The position numbers and the translations under genes are program-made. A stretch of 64,000 nt of DNA from positions 209,359 to 273,358 of the forward strand of contig CAVRLX010000019.1 of the NCBI GenBank assembly GCA_963721725.1, written 5' to 3'. The stretch is from RI-153 sp963721725. GTDB taxonomy: Bacteria > Chloroflexota > Anaerolineae > Caldilineales > Caldilineaceae. The notes under the pieces were generated by a model that had not been told where the DNA came from, did not search any database, and worked only from the letters and a program-made list of their open reading frames with translations. This document shows, piece by piece, positions 7,696 through 17,342 of the stretch. How positions within the stretch are numbered: position 1 is the stretch's first letter; every line of letters begins with the position of its first letter.

Positions 7696-9074
7696 ATGAC
7701 CAAAGCAACCGTAACCATTGTGGGCGGCGGGCTGGCCGGAACCGAAGCGGCCTGGCAACTGGCCGAACGTGGCTACGCTGTCAAACTTTATGAAATGCGC
7801 CCTGTGCGCGAGACGCCCGCACACATCACCGACCGGCTGGCCGAGTTGGTATGCAGCAACAGCATGGGGAGCACTCTGCCCGACCGCGCCCTGGGTATCC
7901 TCAAAAACGAGATGATGAGCCTGGGCAGCATGATCATCCGCACGGCGTTTAAGCACGCCCTGCCCGCCGGCCAAGCCCTGGCCGTGGGCCGCGAAGAGTT
8001 CGCCCAGGATGTCACCGAGCGCATCGGCAGACACCCCAACATCCAACTGATCCGCGACGAGATAACCGCCATCCCCAGCGGGCCGACGATTCTGGCAACG
8101 GGGCCGCTGACCAGCGCCGCGCTCACCGCCGAGGTGCAGAAGCTCACCGGGCGCTATCTCTATTTTTACGATGCCATGGCCCCGATTGTGGTGGCTGAGA
8201 GCATCAATATGGACGTTGCCTTCCGCCAGAGCCGCTGGGATCGGGATTCCGGCGAAGGGCGGAAGAGGGCGACTATATTAACTGCCCCATGAACCGGGAA
8301 CAGTACGAGGCTTTTGTCAATGCTGTGGTGGCCGCGCCCAAGATCGAGCTGCACGGGGCCGATGCCGAGTTGGAGCGCTACTTTGAGGGCTGTATGCCGA
8401 TTGAAGTGCTGGCAGGCCGCGGTGTGGAATCGCTGGCCTTTGGTCCCATGCGCCCGGTGGGGTTGACGGATTCCGCGCACGGGGCGGCGTGCCCATGCCG
8501 TGGTGCAGTTGCGCCAGGATAACGTGGCGGGACGCTCTACAACATGGTGGGCTTTCAGACCAACGTTAAATGGGGCGCGGAGGAGGCGATTCTGCGTATG
8601 ATCCCAGGGCTGGAAGAGGCCGAGTTTGTGCGGCTGGGGCAGATGCACCGCAATACTTTTATTAACAGCCCTACGCTGCTCCACCCCACGCTCCAATACA
8701 AAGAGCGCCCGGATCTCTTCTTCGCCGGGCAGATCACCGGCACCGAGGGCTATGTGGGCAGCAGCATGGGCGGTCTGCTGGCTGGGATCAACATGGCGCG
8801 CTTCTTGGAAGAGCGTCCGCTGCTGGTTCCGCCACGCGAGAGCATGATCGGCTCGCTGCTGCACTACATCACCCACGCCGACCCGGACAACTTCCAGCCC
8901 ATGAAGGCGAACATGGGACTGCTGCCCGATCTGGAAAAGCGCGTGCGCAACAAGCAACAACGCTACGGCGTCTATGCCCAGCGCGCCGCCGAGGCGATGG
9001 AAAATTATATCCAAGAAATGGGCGTTGAGTCGGTCTTTGGCGAGGAAGCGGTGGTGATGGAGGTGGTGGCGTAA
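7696..9074 (+). CDS. trmFO: FAD/folate-dependent tRNA (uracil-54-C5)-methyltransferase TrmFO, frameshifted
   Basis: TrmFO makes ribothymidine at position 54 of tRNA, using methylenetetrahydrofolate and FADH2. The N-terminus shows the FAD-binding motif VTIVGGGLAGTEAAWQLAERG, then LAELVCSNSMGS and LKNEMMSLGS. The middle has INCPMNREQYEAF and FEGCMPIEVLAGRGVESLAFGPM, and the end has GQITGTEGYVGSSMGGLLAGIN. The reading frame changes near 8250-8270. An extra T near 8472 (GATTCCGCG where GATCCGCG is expected) and a missing base near 8532 then cancel each other. Restoring them gives one protein of about 459 residues, the normal length. Because the indels compensate and all motifs are intact, sequencing error is more likely than loss of the gene. 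The start ATG 7696 has GAGAGG upstream. Confidence 0.9.
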
Positions 9075-9117
9075 TGCGTAATCCGTAACCCAGAATACGG
9101 ATTACGGATTACGCATT
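9073..9117. repeat. 16-bp inverted repeat between convergent trmFO and mmuM
   Basis: AATGCGTAATCCGTAA (9073-9088) pairs perfectly with TTACGGATTACGCATT (9102-9117), loop 13 bases. The left arm contains the end of the trmFO stop codon. The right arm contains the stop codon that mmuM would use once its frameshift is corrected. A short T-rich stretch follows on the plus strand (TCTTTTAT), so it may act as a two-way terminator. Confidence 0.65.
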
Positions 9118-9127
9118 GCGTCTTTTA

Positions 9128-10042
9128 TCACCCGAATATCCTCCGGCCCTGTCCGGCAACACCCCCCAAAAGCGACGCCCCGGCACGCTGCCAGAGGCGA
9201 GCGGGTTCGCTGAAATCGGTGAGGCCCGTGCCACCCACCCAGCCGTTATCTGCCGCATTCCACTGTTCGCCGCTGTTGGGATAGCAGAGCAGTGGCTTAC
9301 CGGTGATACCCGCCGCCGAGCGCAGCAATGGCTCCACGAGACGGGGCGGTGTGCAGTTCAGGCCCACAGCGATGATCTGCGGTGAACGGTTCGCCAGCGC
9401 CACACAGTCGGCGAAAGGTTCACCGTGGCAGACGTGGCGCTCGTCGCCGCCGCTAAAGCTGAGCCACGCCTCTGCCGCCGGGAACTCGGCCAGCAGATCG
9501 ACCAGCGCTTCACCTTCCAATTGCAGTGGGATGGTCTCACAGGCCAGCAGATCCGGGCCAGCCTCTAATAATGTCGCCATGCGCGGACGATGCCAGTCGA
9601 TCAGCGCTTCCCGGCTCAGCCCATAGTCCCCACGATACTCCGACCCATCCGCCAGAAACGCGCCATAACAGCCGATGGAGGCCGCCACCAGCGGGCGCAG
9701 CCGATTGCGCCGGTGGTCGGGCTGCGCCCAGAAGTCATCGCGCGCGGCCTGGGCCAGGCGCACACTCAGTTTCATGAGATCAGCGGCCTCGGCCCGGCTG
9801 AGTCCGCGCGCCATGAAGCCTTCAAAGCTGGCCTGATAGCTGGCGGTGATGGCAACATCGGCCCCGGCCACGAAATAATCATAGTGCAGTTGGCGGATCA
9901 GATCGGGGGCTTCGAGCAAAATCTTGGCCGACCACAGCGGATCGTTGAGATCCGCGCCACGGCGCTCTAATTCGGTTGCCAGCCCGCCGTCGAGAATGAC
10001 CACGCCGGCGGATTCGAGAAACGGGGCGAGGGGGTTATTCAT
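9128..10042 (-). CDS. mmuM: Homocysteine S-methyltransferase (3' frameshift)
   Basis: About 304 residues beginning MNNPLAPFLE at ATG 10042 (an in-frame ATG at 10060 is less likely). The enzyme moves a methyl group from S-methylmethionine or S-adenosylmethionine to homocysteine to give methionine. Visible motifs are VILDGGLATELERRG, ITASYQASFEGF, LLACETIPL and VGLNCTPP, whose Cys is one zinc ligand. The other two ligands, from the family motif GGCCRTGP, are lost in the sequence as given (LLGGVAGQGRRIFG). One additional G in the G-run near 9163-9170 restores GGCCRTGPEDIRVIKDAMRNP with a stop at 9102. The missing base is therefore probably an error and the enzyme complete. Confidence 0.85.
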   Translation of the reverse strand: MNNPLAPFLESAGVVILDGGLATELERRGADLNDPLWSAKILLEAPDLIRQLHYDYFVAGADVAITASYQASFEGFMARGLSRAEAADLMKLSVRLAQAARDDFWAQPDHRRNRLRPLVAASIGCYGAFLADGSEYRGDYGLSREALIDWHRPRMATLLEAGPDLLACETIPLQLEGEALVDLLAEFPAAEAWLSFSGGDERHVCHGEPFADCVALANRSPQIIAVGLNCTPPRLVEPLLRSAAGITGKPLLCYPNSGEQWNAADNGWVGGTGLTDFSEPARLWQRAGASLLGGVAGQGRRIFG

Positions 10043-10067
10043 CAGACATTCCTTTAGCAAGAGATTT

Positions 10068-10212
10068 ACCGCAAAGAGGCAAAGATCGCAAAGCTCAGAA
10101 TAGAACGCAGATAACGCAGATTGAGTGGATTTACACAGATTTCAGAAGAGTTACTAAACCACTTTTGCACTTTGCCTTCTCTGCGATCTTCGCGCCTTTG
10201 CGATAAAGAGTC
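10068..10212. repeat. CGCAAAG-type dispersed repeat, copy 1
   Basis: The region starts ACCGCAAAGAGGCAAAGATCG and ends CTTCGCGCCTTTGCGATAA, forming a long imperfect inverted repeat (CGCAAAG...CTTTGCG), with ACGCAGATAACGCAGATT and ATTTACACAGATTT in the middle. A shorter relative is at 42037-42098. Such elements are common between genes of environmental bacteria; no coding potential is seen. Confidence 0.6.
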
Positions 10213-10220
10213 TGCGTTTT

Positions 10221-10805
10221 TTAGGCCAAATCGGTCAGTATCTCCGCCAGCACGGGATGATTGATCTGGGTGTGGACGCTGTGCCAGGCGGCCACAACAT
10301 CAGGGTTGGTAAATTCGGTGAGATCAGGGCGGAAGCCGAAATCGAGATACGCTTTGATGGCCCAGACCCGCCCGGTAGATGTATCCAAAAAGGCGCGACC
10401 AAACTCGGTGGCAAGCTGCGCGGAGGCCCAACTTAACATGGCTTTGCTGATGCCCAAACGCTGATGGGCCGGATGCACCGCCACCCAGTGGATCTGCCCC
10501 CACGGTCCGCTCTCGCGCCAGTTTGGCTGCCACCACGCCGTGATCGTGGCAATGGGCGTGCCAATGGGGTCGGTGATAAAGATCATGCGCTGGGCGAGGA
10601 CATCTTCGTCATAGCCAAACTCGCGGCGGAAAAGCGTGTCGGCAATGGTGAAAAAGGTCTCGGCGGCGCGCTGGATGGCGGTCCAATGGGCCTCGTCGCC
10701 CGTTTGGTAAAAGCGCTGACCGTAGCCCAACGGCAGCGGATAGGCTGGCATTGGCCCCATTTCCGGGTAGAGCATGTGGACCGGATGGTTTAAGATTTCG
10801 TCCAT
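10221..10805 (-). CDS. GNAT family N-acetyltransferase
   Basis: A 194-residue protein. The central part carries the GNAT core: PIATITAWWQP, then WGQIHWVAVHPAHQRLGISKAML, where QRLGIS is the acetyl-CoA pyrophosphate loop, and AIKAYLDFGFRPDL at the end. The substrate is unknown. The ATG follows the stop codon of the aminopeptidase gene directly (TGAATG), so the two are co-transcribed and probably coupled in translation. Confidence 0.8.
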   Translation of the reverse strand: MDEILNHPVHMLYPEMGPMPAYPLPLGYGQRFYQTGDEAHWTAIQRAAETFFTIADTLFRREFGYDEDVLAQRMIFITDPIGTPIATITAWWQPNWRESGPWGQIHWVAVHPAHQRLGISKAMLSWASAQLATEFGRAFLDTSTGRVWAIKAYLDFGFRPDLTEFTNPDVVAAWHSVHTQINHPVLAEILTDLA

Positions 10806-12079
10806 TCAGGCCACCTGCTTTTCCAACACAGCCTCGGTGTAGCGGCCATCCAGCATGATCTCGACCTCGCTGCCATCGGCGCAGTGGCCGGTGAGGCGCA
10901 TGGTGGGCGTGCCAAACATCAGGTCTTGATGGAGCGGCGACTCGTTAATGCCGATTGCGTCTAACTCGGCTTCGCTCATCTCGTTGCCGCCCTCCACGCC
11001 GCCGGGATAGGCGCGGCCCAAGGCGATGTGACAGGCGGCGTTTTCGTCAAAGAGCGTATCGTGGAAGAGAATACCACTCTGGTAGATGCGCGAGGTAACA
11101 TCGACCAGGGCGATCTCACCCAGGCGGCGCGTACCGGGAACCTCGAAGAATTTCTCCAATACTTCTTGCCCGCGCTCGGCGTGGAACTCCACGACTTCGC
11201 CTTTTTCAAAGCGAAAAACGGCATTATCTACCTTTTGCTCCATGATGAAAAAGGGCATGGAGGTGCGTACCCAGCCTTCGGCGCGCTGCACGGTGGGGCG
11301 TGCTGAAGGTCTCTTCCGAGGGGATGTTGGCGGAAAAGGTGACGCCGGTTTTGGCACGGTCGCCCACGGCCAGCCAGAAGGGACGGTCGGTGAGGCCAAT
11401 CGTGAAATCGGTGCGCGGCTTGCCATCGGGGCCGGGGGTGCTGTCCACAAAGTGGAGCGTCTGCACGCGGCGGCTGATCAGAAAATCGGCCACTTTTTGC
11501 ACCTTTTGCAGGTGGGCCTGCCACTCGCCCACAGGATCGTCGCCGTCGGCGCGGCTGGCGGCCAAAATGGCATCCCACAGCGCTTGCATGGCCTCGGCTT
11601 CGGCCAGTTCGGGGAAGACTTGCTGTGCCCAGGCCGGCGTGGGGACGGCACACACACACCAAGCAATCCCATTTGCCATGACGCCCGCCGACCAAGCCCG
11701 CAGCTTTTGGCGAGTGGCAGATTGCATACGTTGCATGGCAGTGGCATCCACGCCGTCGAAAATGTCGGGATCTTCGCTGCCCGTGATGCTAATCGTGGCC
11801 CAACCGGTTTGCAGCCGTTCTTCGCCACGCTGTGCCAGATAGTCGGGCACATAGTCCAGATGGTCGGGCTGGCTGTGATCCAGGCGAATGCGGGTGAGTT
11901 TGGGGTCAATCCAATCAACCTCAACAAGAGCGAGCGCCGCGCCCATAGGCAAGCTCGGCCAAGAGGTGGATAAAGTCGCGGTGGGCGATCTCGCCTTTGA
12001 TGGCAAGGGCTTGGCCGGGTTGCAGACTAACCCCCTCGCCGAGGATCAATTGTGCGTAGGCTCTTAATTTCTTGTTCAT
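10806..12079 (-). CDS. M29 family aminopeptidase (AmpS/PepS type), frameshifted
   Basis: The start is ATG 12079: MNKKLRAYAQLILGEGVSLQ, then GQALAIKGEIAHRDFI. The frame then shifts near 11940 to VEVDWIDPKLTRIRLDHSQP and SAANGIAWCVCAVPTPAWA-like sequence, and again near 11300. Family motifs are GKPRTDFTIGLTDR, FSANIPSEETFSTPHR (metal-binding Glu), a repaired GTRRLGEIALVDVTSRI and FDENAACHIALGRAYP (metal-binding His). M29 enzymes are cytosolic metallo-aminopeptidases of about 410 residues, which fits the joined length. The two frame changes are more likely sequence errors than decay because every catalytic segment is intact. It is divergent from the Grx-TrxR gene. Confidence 0.85.
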
Positions 12080-12196
12080 GGTCAATCCTGTTCGGGTGGT
12101 TTTGTGACAATGGGCACACTGGTTTGTTGGCTTGTATGCTACAGTAGCGACTACGAAATTGCCAACTCATCATTCTTTCTAGCAGGAGATCCCACC

Positions 12197-13440
12197 ATGG
12201 CCGAACCCGCAATCACCGTTTATGGGGCATATTGGTGTCCCGACTGTCGGCGCAGCAAGCAGTTTTTGGGCGAACATCAGATCCCGTACAATTGGGTGGA
12301 TATTGAAGAGGACAGCGAGGCCGAGGCGTTTGTGATCCAAAAGAACGAAGGCAAACGCATCATCCCGCTGATCTTGTTTGAGGATGACACGTTTTTGGTG
12401 GAGCCGTCTAACGCGGCAACTGGCGGATAAACTGGGATTGCAGACCAAAGCCCAGCACACCCATTATCCATTTATCGTTATCGGGGGCGGGCCAGCCGGG
12501 CTGACCGCCGCGCTCTATGCCGCCCGCGAAGGGATTGACACGCTGGTGATTGAGCGGGCGGCCTTTGGCGGGCAGGCTGCGGCCACGGAAAAGCTCGACA
12601 ATTTGCCCGGTTTTCCCGATGGCGTGCCGGGGATTGAATTTGCCAATCGTCTGCGCCAGCAGGCCCAGCGCTTTGGCGTGGAATTGCTCCAGGCCCAGGA
12701 TGTGGTGAGCATTCACAGCCACGATAATTATCACTGTGTGGAGACTGCCACCGGCGATGAATACAGCGCCAATGCGCTGCTGATTACCACGGGCAGCCGC
12801 TATCGACGGCTCAACGTGACAGGCGAAAGCGATTACATTGGCGCGGGCGTCCATTTTTGTGCTACCTGTGATGGTCCATTTTACAAGGGCAAAGAGGTAG
12901 CGGTGATTGGCGGAGGCAACAGCGCCGCCGAGGAGAGCTCTACTGCTGACCAAATTCGCCGACAAAGTGACAATCCTCGTCCGTGGGGAGAGTTTCAAGG
13001 CCAGCCAGGTTATTCAGGAAAATGTACTGGCGGATCCTAAAATTGAGGTGCGTTGGAACACCGAGGTCACGGAGTTTATGGGCGAAAAGTCGCAGTTAAG
13101 CAGCCTAAGTTTGCTGAACAACAAAACCGGAGAGAAAGACGAATTGGCGGTGAACGGGGCGTTTATCTTTGTGGGGCTGGACCCCAATACGAAATTTTTA
13201 GCGGACACTGCCATCCAGCGCGATCAATGGGGCTTTATCGTGACCGGTCACACACTGGTCCACAGCGGCAAGCGCCCGCCTGGCTACGAAACCAGCGAGC
13301 CAACCCTCCTCGAAACCAGTGTGCCGGGGATCTTCGCGGCTGGGGATGTGCGCAGCGCCAGCACAAAACAGGTTGCCAGCGCCGCCGGGGAAGGGGCCAC
13401 GGCAGCGCTGCTGGTGCGGGAATGGTTGCGAAAGATATGA
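12197..13440 (+). CDS. Glutaredoxin-thioredoxin reductase fusion (FAD/NAD(P)-binding oxidoreductase), frameshifted
   Basis: The start ATG 12197 has AGGAGA 8 bases upstream. Residues 1-78 are a glutaredoxin-like domain with the redox pair CPDC (VYGAYWCPDCRRSKQF) and KRIIPLILFEDDTFLVEPSN. The rest is thioredoxin reductase: FAD motif FIVIGGGPAGLTAALYAA, GFPDGVPG, the active-site pair CATC in VHFCATCDGPFY, NAD(P) motif VAVIGGGNSAAEEA, and PGIFAAGDVRSASTKQVASA. The frame changes near 12415 and near 12940; joined, the product is about 415 residues. The enzyme should pass electrons from NAD(P)H through FAD to its own N-terminal disulfide domain. The architecture is known in a few phyla, including Chloroflexota. 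Frame changes are probably errors. Confidence 0.85.
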
Positions 13441-13458
13441 AGAGTAAAGCGTAAATGC

Positions 13459-13568
13459 CATTCAGGTAAGCTGTTGAGCAGAGATCGGGAGATCGGGAGC
13501 AGAAGTCCAATCTCTTAATCGCCTAATCTCTACGTCTTACCTGAATGACATTTTACCTGAATGACATT
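13459..13568. repeat. Inverted plus tandem repeat between Grx-TrxR and hemL
   Basis: CATTCAGGTAAG (13459-13470) is inverted at 13536-13547 (CTTACCTGAATG). The 16-mer TTACCTGAATGACATT then occurs twice in perfect tandem (13537-13552 and 13553-13568). GATCGGGA is also doubled at about 13483-13498. It separates two convergent genes and may help termination; otherwise it is a non-coding repeat. Confidence 0.65.
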
Positions 13569-13601
13569 GATAACCTAGCTTCACCCTTCACCCTTCATCC
13601 T

Positions 13602-14894
13602 TCAGTCATTACTCGCCGCGCTGGCCTCTATCGTCTGTCGGATCTCCGCTTCGCCGTGGGCAGCGCTGACAAAACCGGCTTCAAACTGGCTGGGGGCGAG
13701 ATAGATGCCCTCTTCAAGCATGGCATGGAAGAAGCGGTTGAAGCGTTGGGGATGGGCATTCAGCTTGGCGCTTTCGTAGCTGTCGATCACCAGCCCCGCC
13801 TCTTTGAGGAAATAGAGGCCAAACATGGAGCCTTCATGGCCCGCTTGCACAGGAATCCCAGCGGCGTTGGCCGCGTCTTCCAACCCTGCCACCAGTTCCG
13901 CCGTGTGCGCTGCGATCTGATCAAAAACGCCCGGTTTGAGCAGCTCGCGGATCGTGGTCAGCCCGGCCGTCATTGCCAGCGGATTGCCCGACAGCGTGCC
14001 TGCCTGATACATCGGGCCAGCAGGGCGCAACCATCTTCATGATCTCGCGTTTGCCGCATAGGCCCCCACAGGCAGCCCGCCGCCGATCACTTTGCCCAGG
14101 CAGGTAATATCAGGGTCGAGTCCCCAGAGCGCTTGCGCGCCGCCGAGCGCCACACGAAAGCCCGTCATGACTTCATCGAGAATAAAGAGCGCGCCATACT
14201 GGCGGCAGAGGTCTTGCAAGCCCTGCAAATAGCCGGCCTGCGGCATCACAAAGCCCATATTGGCGGCAATCGGTTCGACAATCACCGCGGCAATGTCGTT
14301 GGGGCTGGGCCTTGAACAGGGCCTCTGCAGCATCCAGATCATTGAATTCGACGGTGAGGGTTTGGGCGGCGGTGGCAGCGGGAACGCCCGGCGAATCGGG
14401 CAGGCCCAGCGTGGCCACACCGCTGCCTGCCTGCACGAGCAGCATATCGGCGTGGCCGTGATAGCAGCCGGCAATCTTGATGATTTTCTCGCGGCCAGTG
14501 TAGGCACGCGCCAGGCGCAGCGCGCTCATAGCTGGCTTCTGTGCCGCTGTTGACAAAGCGGATCATCTCGACTGAGGGACAAGGTATCAATCACCAAGTT
14601 CGGCCAGTTCATTTTCGAGCGCGTGGGCGCGCCGTAGCTGGTGCCGCGTGCGCAGGGCTTTTTCAGCGCCGCCACGACCGGGGATGGGCGTGACCCATGA
14701 CCAGCGGCCCCCACGAAAGCACATAGTCAATATAGCGGTTGTCGTCGGCATCCCAGATGATAGGCCCCTGCGCCGCGATCAATAAAGCGCGGTGTGCCGC
14801 CCACGCTGCGAAAGGCGCGCACAGGGCTGTTGACGCCGCCGGGGATCAAGGTCTGGGCCGTGGCAAAAAGCGCCTCTGAGCGGTTTGTCTGCAT
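13602..14894 (-). CDS. hemL: Glutamate-1-semialdehyde 2,1-aminomutase HemL, multiply frameshifted
   Basis: HemL is the PLP enzyme that turns glutamate-1-semialdehyde into 5-aminolevulinate for haem and other tetrapyrroles. It starts at ATG 14894 with AAAGGAT upstream: MQTNRSEALFATAQTLIPGG, VNSPVRAFRSVGGTPRFI. Later segments in other frames are GPLVMGHAHP-like sequence, IIKIAGCYHGHADMLLVQAG, VIVEPIAANMGFVMP, LFILDEVMTGFRVALGG, the PLP-lysine segment ITCLGKVIGGGLPVGAY, MYQAGTLSGNPLAMTAGL and a C-terminus to TGA 13602. At least five frame changes are needed. All active-site segments remain in order and full length (about 430 residues), so most are probably sequence errors; true decay cannot be excluded. 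Confidence 0.85.
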
Positions 14895-15069
14895 GACGAT
14901 CCTTTCTGGCTGAAAGTGAATTCTGTATCAATCTATCTATCTTGAATGGATAACCTGTTACGGCATTTGGATGGGCAGGCTAGGTAAAGTGGGGGGTGTT
15001 CTGAGATCGACACGATCTCTCCATGCAGCGGTTAGTGTGCCATTTCCCTTTGAACGGAGCAAATCTTCC

Positions 15070-16529
15070 ATGCAGAAACTTATAATCGTCTCCAACCGGT
15101 TGCCCATTAGCGTCAGCAAAGAAGAGGGAAAGCTAACGTTCACCGAGAGCATTGGCGGCCTGGCTACAGGGTTGAAATCCTTTGTCGAAAAGAACGAAAG
15201 CATTTGGGTGGGCTGGCCGGGCTTGACGGCGGAAGAGGTGAACGCTGAGGAGCGTCAGCAAATCGAGGAGCATCTACGCCAGCGCAATTTCTACCCGGTT
15301 TTTCTCTCCGAAGAGCAGGTCCAGAAATTTTACTACGGTTTTTGCAACGACACGATCTGGCCCCTGTTTCACTATTTTCACCTCTACACGCAGTTTGACG
15401 AAGGTTATTGGCAGAGCTATCAAGAGGTAAACACCCTCTTTGCCGAGGCCGTGGCGTCCATCGCCAGCGCTGATGACACCATTTGGATTCAGGACTATCA
15501 CTTTTTGCTGTTGCCGCAGATGGTGCGAGATCGGGTTCTCCGTGGCGCGTATCGGCTTCTTTTTACACATCCCATTCCCGTCATACGAGATCTTTCGGCT
15601 GTTGCCCTGGCGCGCCGAACTGCTGCGCGGGCGATCGGGCGCAGACCTCAATGGCTTTCATAGCTATAGCTACGCGGAACATTTCTTAGACAGCGTGCGC
15701 CGCATTCTGAGCTATCCCGACAAGATGGGCGTCATTCAGGCTGAGGATCGACTGATCAAAGCGGATGCCTTCCCCATGGGCATCGATTATGCGCGCTTTG
15801 CCGAAGCAGGCACACTGCCCGAAGTCCAGGCCGAGGTCAAGAAGCTACGCGAAGAGGTGAAAGATCGCAAGATCATCTTCTCGGTGGATCGGCTGGATTA
15901 CACCAAAGGCATCCCCGAACGGCTGGTGGCTTTTGACTATTTTCTCACCCACTATCCACACTATCGGGGCAAGGTCTCGCTGATCCAAGTCACCGCGCCG
16001 TTACGCACAGGCGTTGAACAGTATCAACACTTGAAGAAGCAGATCGACGAATTGGTGGGCGATATTAACGGGCGTCATGCGGATCTGGGCTGGGTTCCCG
16101 TCTGGTATCTCTTCCAATCGCAAAGCTTCTGACCCGCTGCGTGCCCTCTATGAAATCGCCGACGTAGCGCTGCTCACCCCGCTGCGCGATGGCATGAATC
16201 TGGTGGCAAAGGAGTACATCGCCAGCAAAACCGATGGCAAAGGGGTGTTGGTGCTCAGCGAAATGACCGGGGCCGCTAGCGAATTGGTGGAAGCGCTTGT
16301 GGTCAATCCCCACAATACAGCACAGATCGCCGCCGCTTTGGAGACTGCCCTAAGCATGGGCGAAACTGAGCAGAAAGAGCGCAACCGCGCCATGCAAGCC
16401 CGCTTGGAACGCTATGATGTGGCGCGCTGGGCACAGGATTTTATGGAAAGCTTGGCCGAATCGCACGGCTCAGAACTGCCGCTGACGGTGACACCGCTAG
16501 ACGCCGAAGTACGCGCGCGCAAATTTTGA
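15070..16529 (+). CDS. otsA: Alpha,alpha-trehalose-phosphate synthase OtsA (GT20), frameshifted
   Basis: OtsA joins UDP-glucose and glucose-6-phosphate to trehalose-6-phosphate. The start is ATG 15070 (MQKLIIVSNRLPISVSKEEG). Motifs follow in order: IGGLATGLKSF, WPLFHYFHLY, IWIQDYHFLLLPQMVR, then in a second frame FFLHIPFPSYEIFRLLPWR, GFHSYSYAEHFL and FSVDRLDYTKGIPERL (donor-binding Arg and Lys), and in a third frame DVALLTPLRDGMNLVAKEYI. An extra base near 15535 (CGGGTTCTCC) and an extra T near 16130 (CTTCTGACC) account for the two frame changes. It runs directly into otsB, and in many Chloroflexota-like genomes the two are one fused protein. The product protects against osmotic and desiccation stress. 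Confidence 0.9.
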
Positions 16530-17257
16530 CTGACTACGCGCAAGCAGAGCGCCGTCTGCTTCTGTTGGATTACGATGGCACATTGGTCTCCTTTGCCAGC
16601 CGCCCGGAAGATGCGATTCCCGACGCGGCGCTGTATACGTTGCTCAGCGATCTGGCGGCGGATTCCCGCAACGAGGTGATTGTGATCAGCGGGCGCGGCA
16701 AAGCCGATCTTAACGAATGGCTGGCCCATCTCGACCTTCATTTGGTGGCCGAGCATGGGGTCTGGATTCGCGCCCGCGGCGAGGATCGGCAGACGATTGA
16801 AGCCGTGGACGATGGCTGGAAAGAGAACATTCGCCCGATTCTTGAACGCTTTGTGGACCGGACGCCTGGCTCGCAGCTAGAGGAAAAGACCTTTGCGCTG
16901 GCGTGGCATCATCGCCGTGTTAACCCCGAACTGGCAACCGTGAGATCACATGAACTCACGGAGACGCTGCGACAACTAACCGCCAACTTGAATTTGGCCG
17001 TGTTAGAAGGCGACAAGGTAATCGAGGTCAAAACTGTGGGCATCGACAAAGGGCGGGCGGCGCGGCGCTGGTTAAATGCGGAGACGTGGGATTTTATCCT
17101 GGCGATGGGCGATGATTGGACCGACGAAGATATCTTTGCCGTGCTGCCCGAATCGGCCTATTCGATCCGGGTGCGACTCAATCCGTCGTTGGCTCGCTTT
17201 AATTTGGAGTCAACGGACGAGGTGCGTGGTTTGCTCACCGATCTTCTTGAGCAGTGA
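16526..17257 (+). CDS. otsB: Trehalose-6-phosphate phosphatase OtsB (HAD family)
   Basis: A 243-residue HAD phosphatase that removes phosphate from trehalose-6-phosphate. Motif I is LLLLDYDGTLVSF (nucleophile and acid Asp), motif II VIVISGRGK, and motif III/IV K in GIDKGRAARRW with LAMGDDWTDEDIF. The frame opens at TTG 16526, overlapping the otsA stop by 4 bases, and has no ribosome-binding site. Because the otsA frame ends in RARKF followed by TGA and this frame continues as LTDYAQAERRLLLLD, the two were probably one bifunctional synthase/phosphatase now split by a single-base change in the AAATTTTGA run. A genuine coupled start is the alternative. Confidence 0.9.
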   Translation: MTDYAQAERRLLLLDYDGTLVSFASRPEDAIPDAALYTLLSDLAADSRNEVIVISGRGKADLNEWLAHLDLHLVAEHGVWIRARGEDRQTIEAVDDGWKENIRPILERFVDRTPGSQLEEKTFALAWHHRRVNPELATVRSHELTETLRQLTANLNLAVLEGDKVIEVKTVGIDKGRAARRWLNAETWDFILAMGDDWTDEDIFAVLPESAYSIRVRLNPSLARFNLESTDEVRGLLTDLLEQ

Positions 17258-17290
17258 GGCGATTCCGAAGAATTTATGATCCACGAAGGC

Positions 17291-17336
17291 CACAAAAAGG
17301 GATGAGAGCGTAGCTACGCTCTCATCCCTTTTTGTG
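17291..17336. terminator. 46-bp perfect palindrome, bidirectional terminator
   Basis: CACAAAAAGGGATGAGAGCG followed by TAG is mirrored perfectly over 23 bp per arm (17291-17313 with 17314-17336), giving AAAAA on one side and TTTTT on the other. It lies between convergent otsB and the SPFH gene and would terminate both. Confidence 0.85.
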
Positions 17337-17342
17337 TTTAGA

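Noticed and set aside
7486..8046. 186-codon minus-strand frame before and inside trmFO
   Set aside because: Shadow of trmFO with a non-coding tail.
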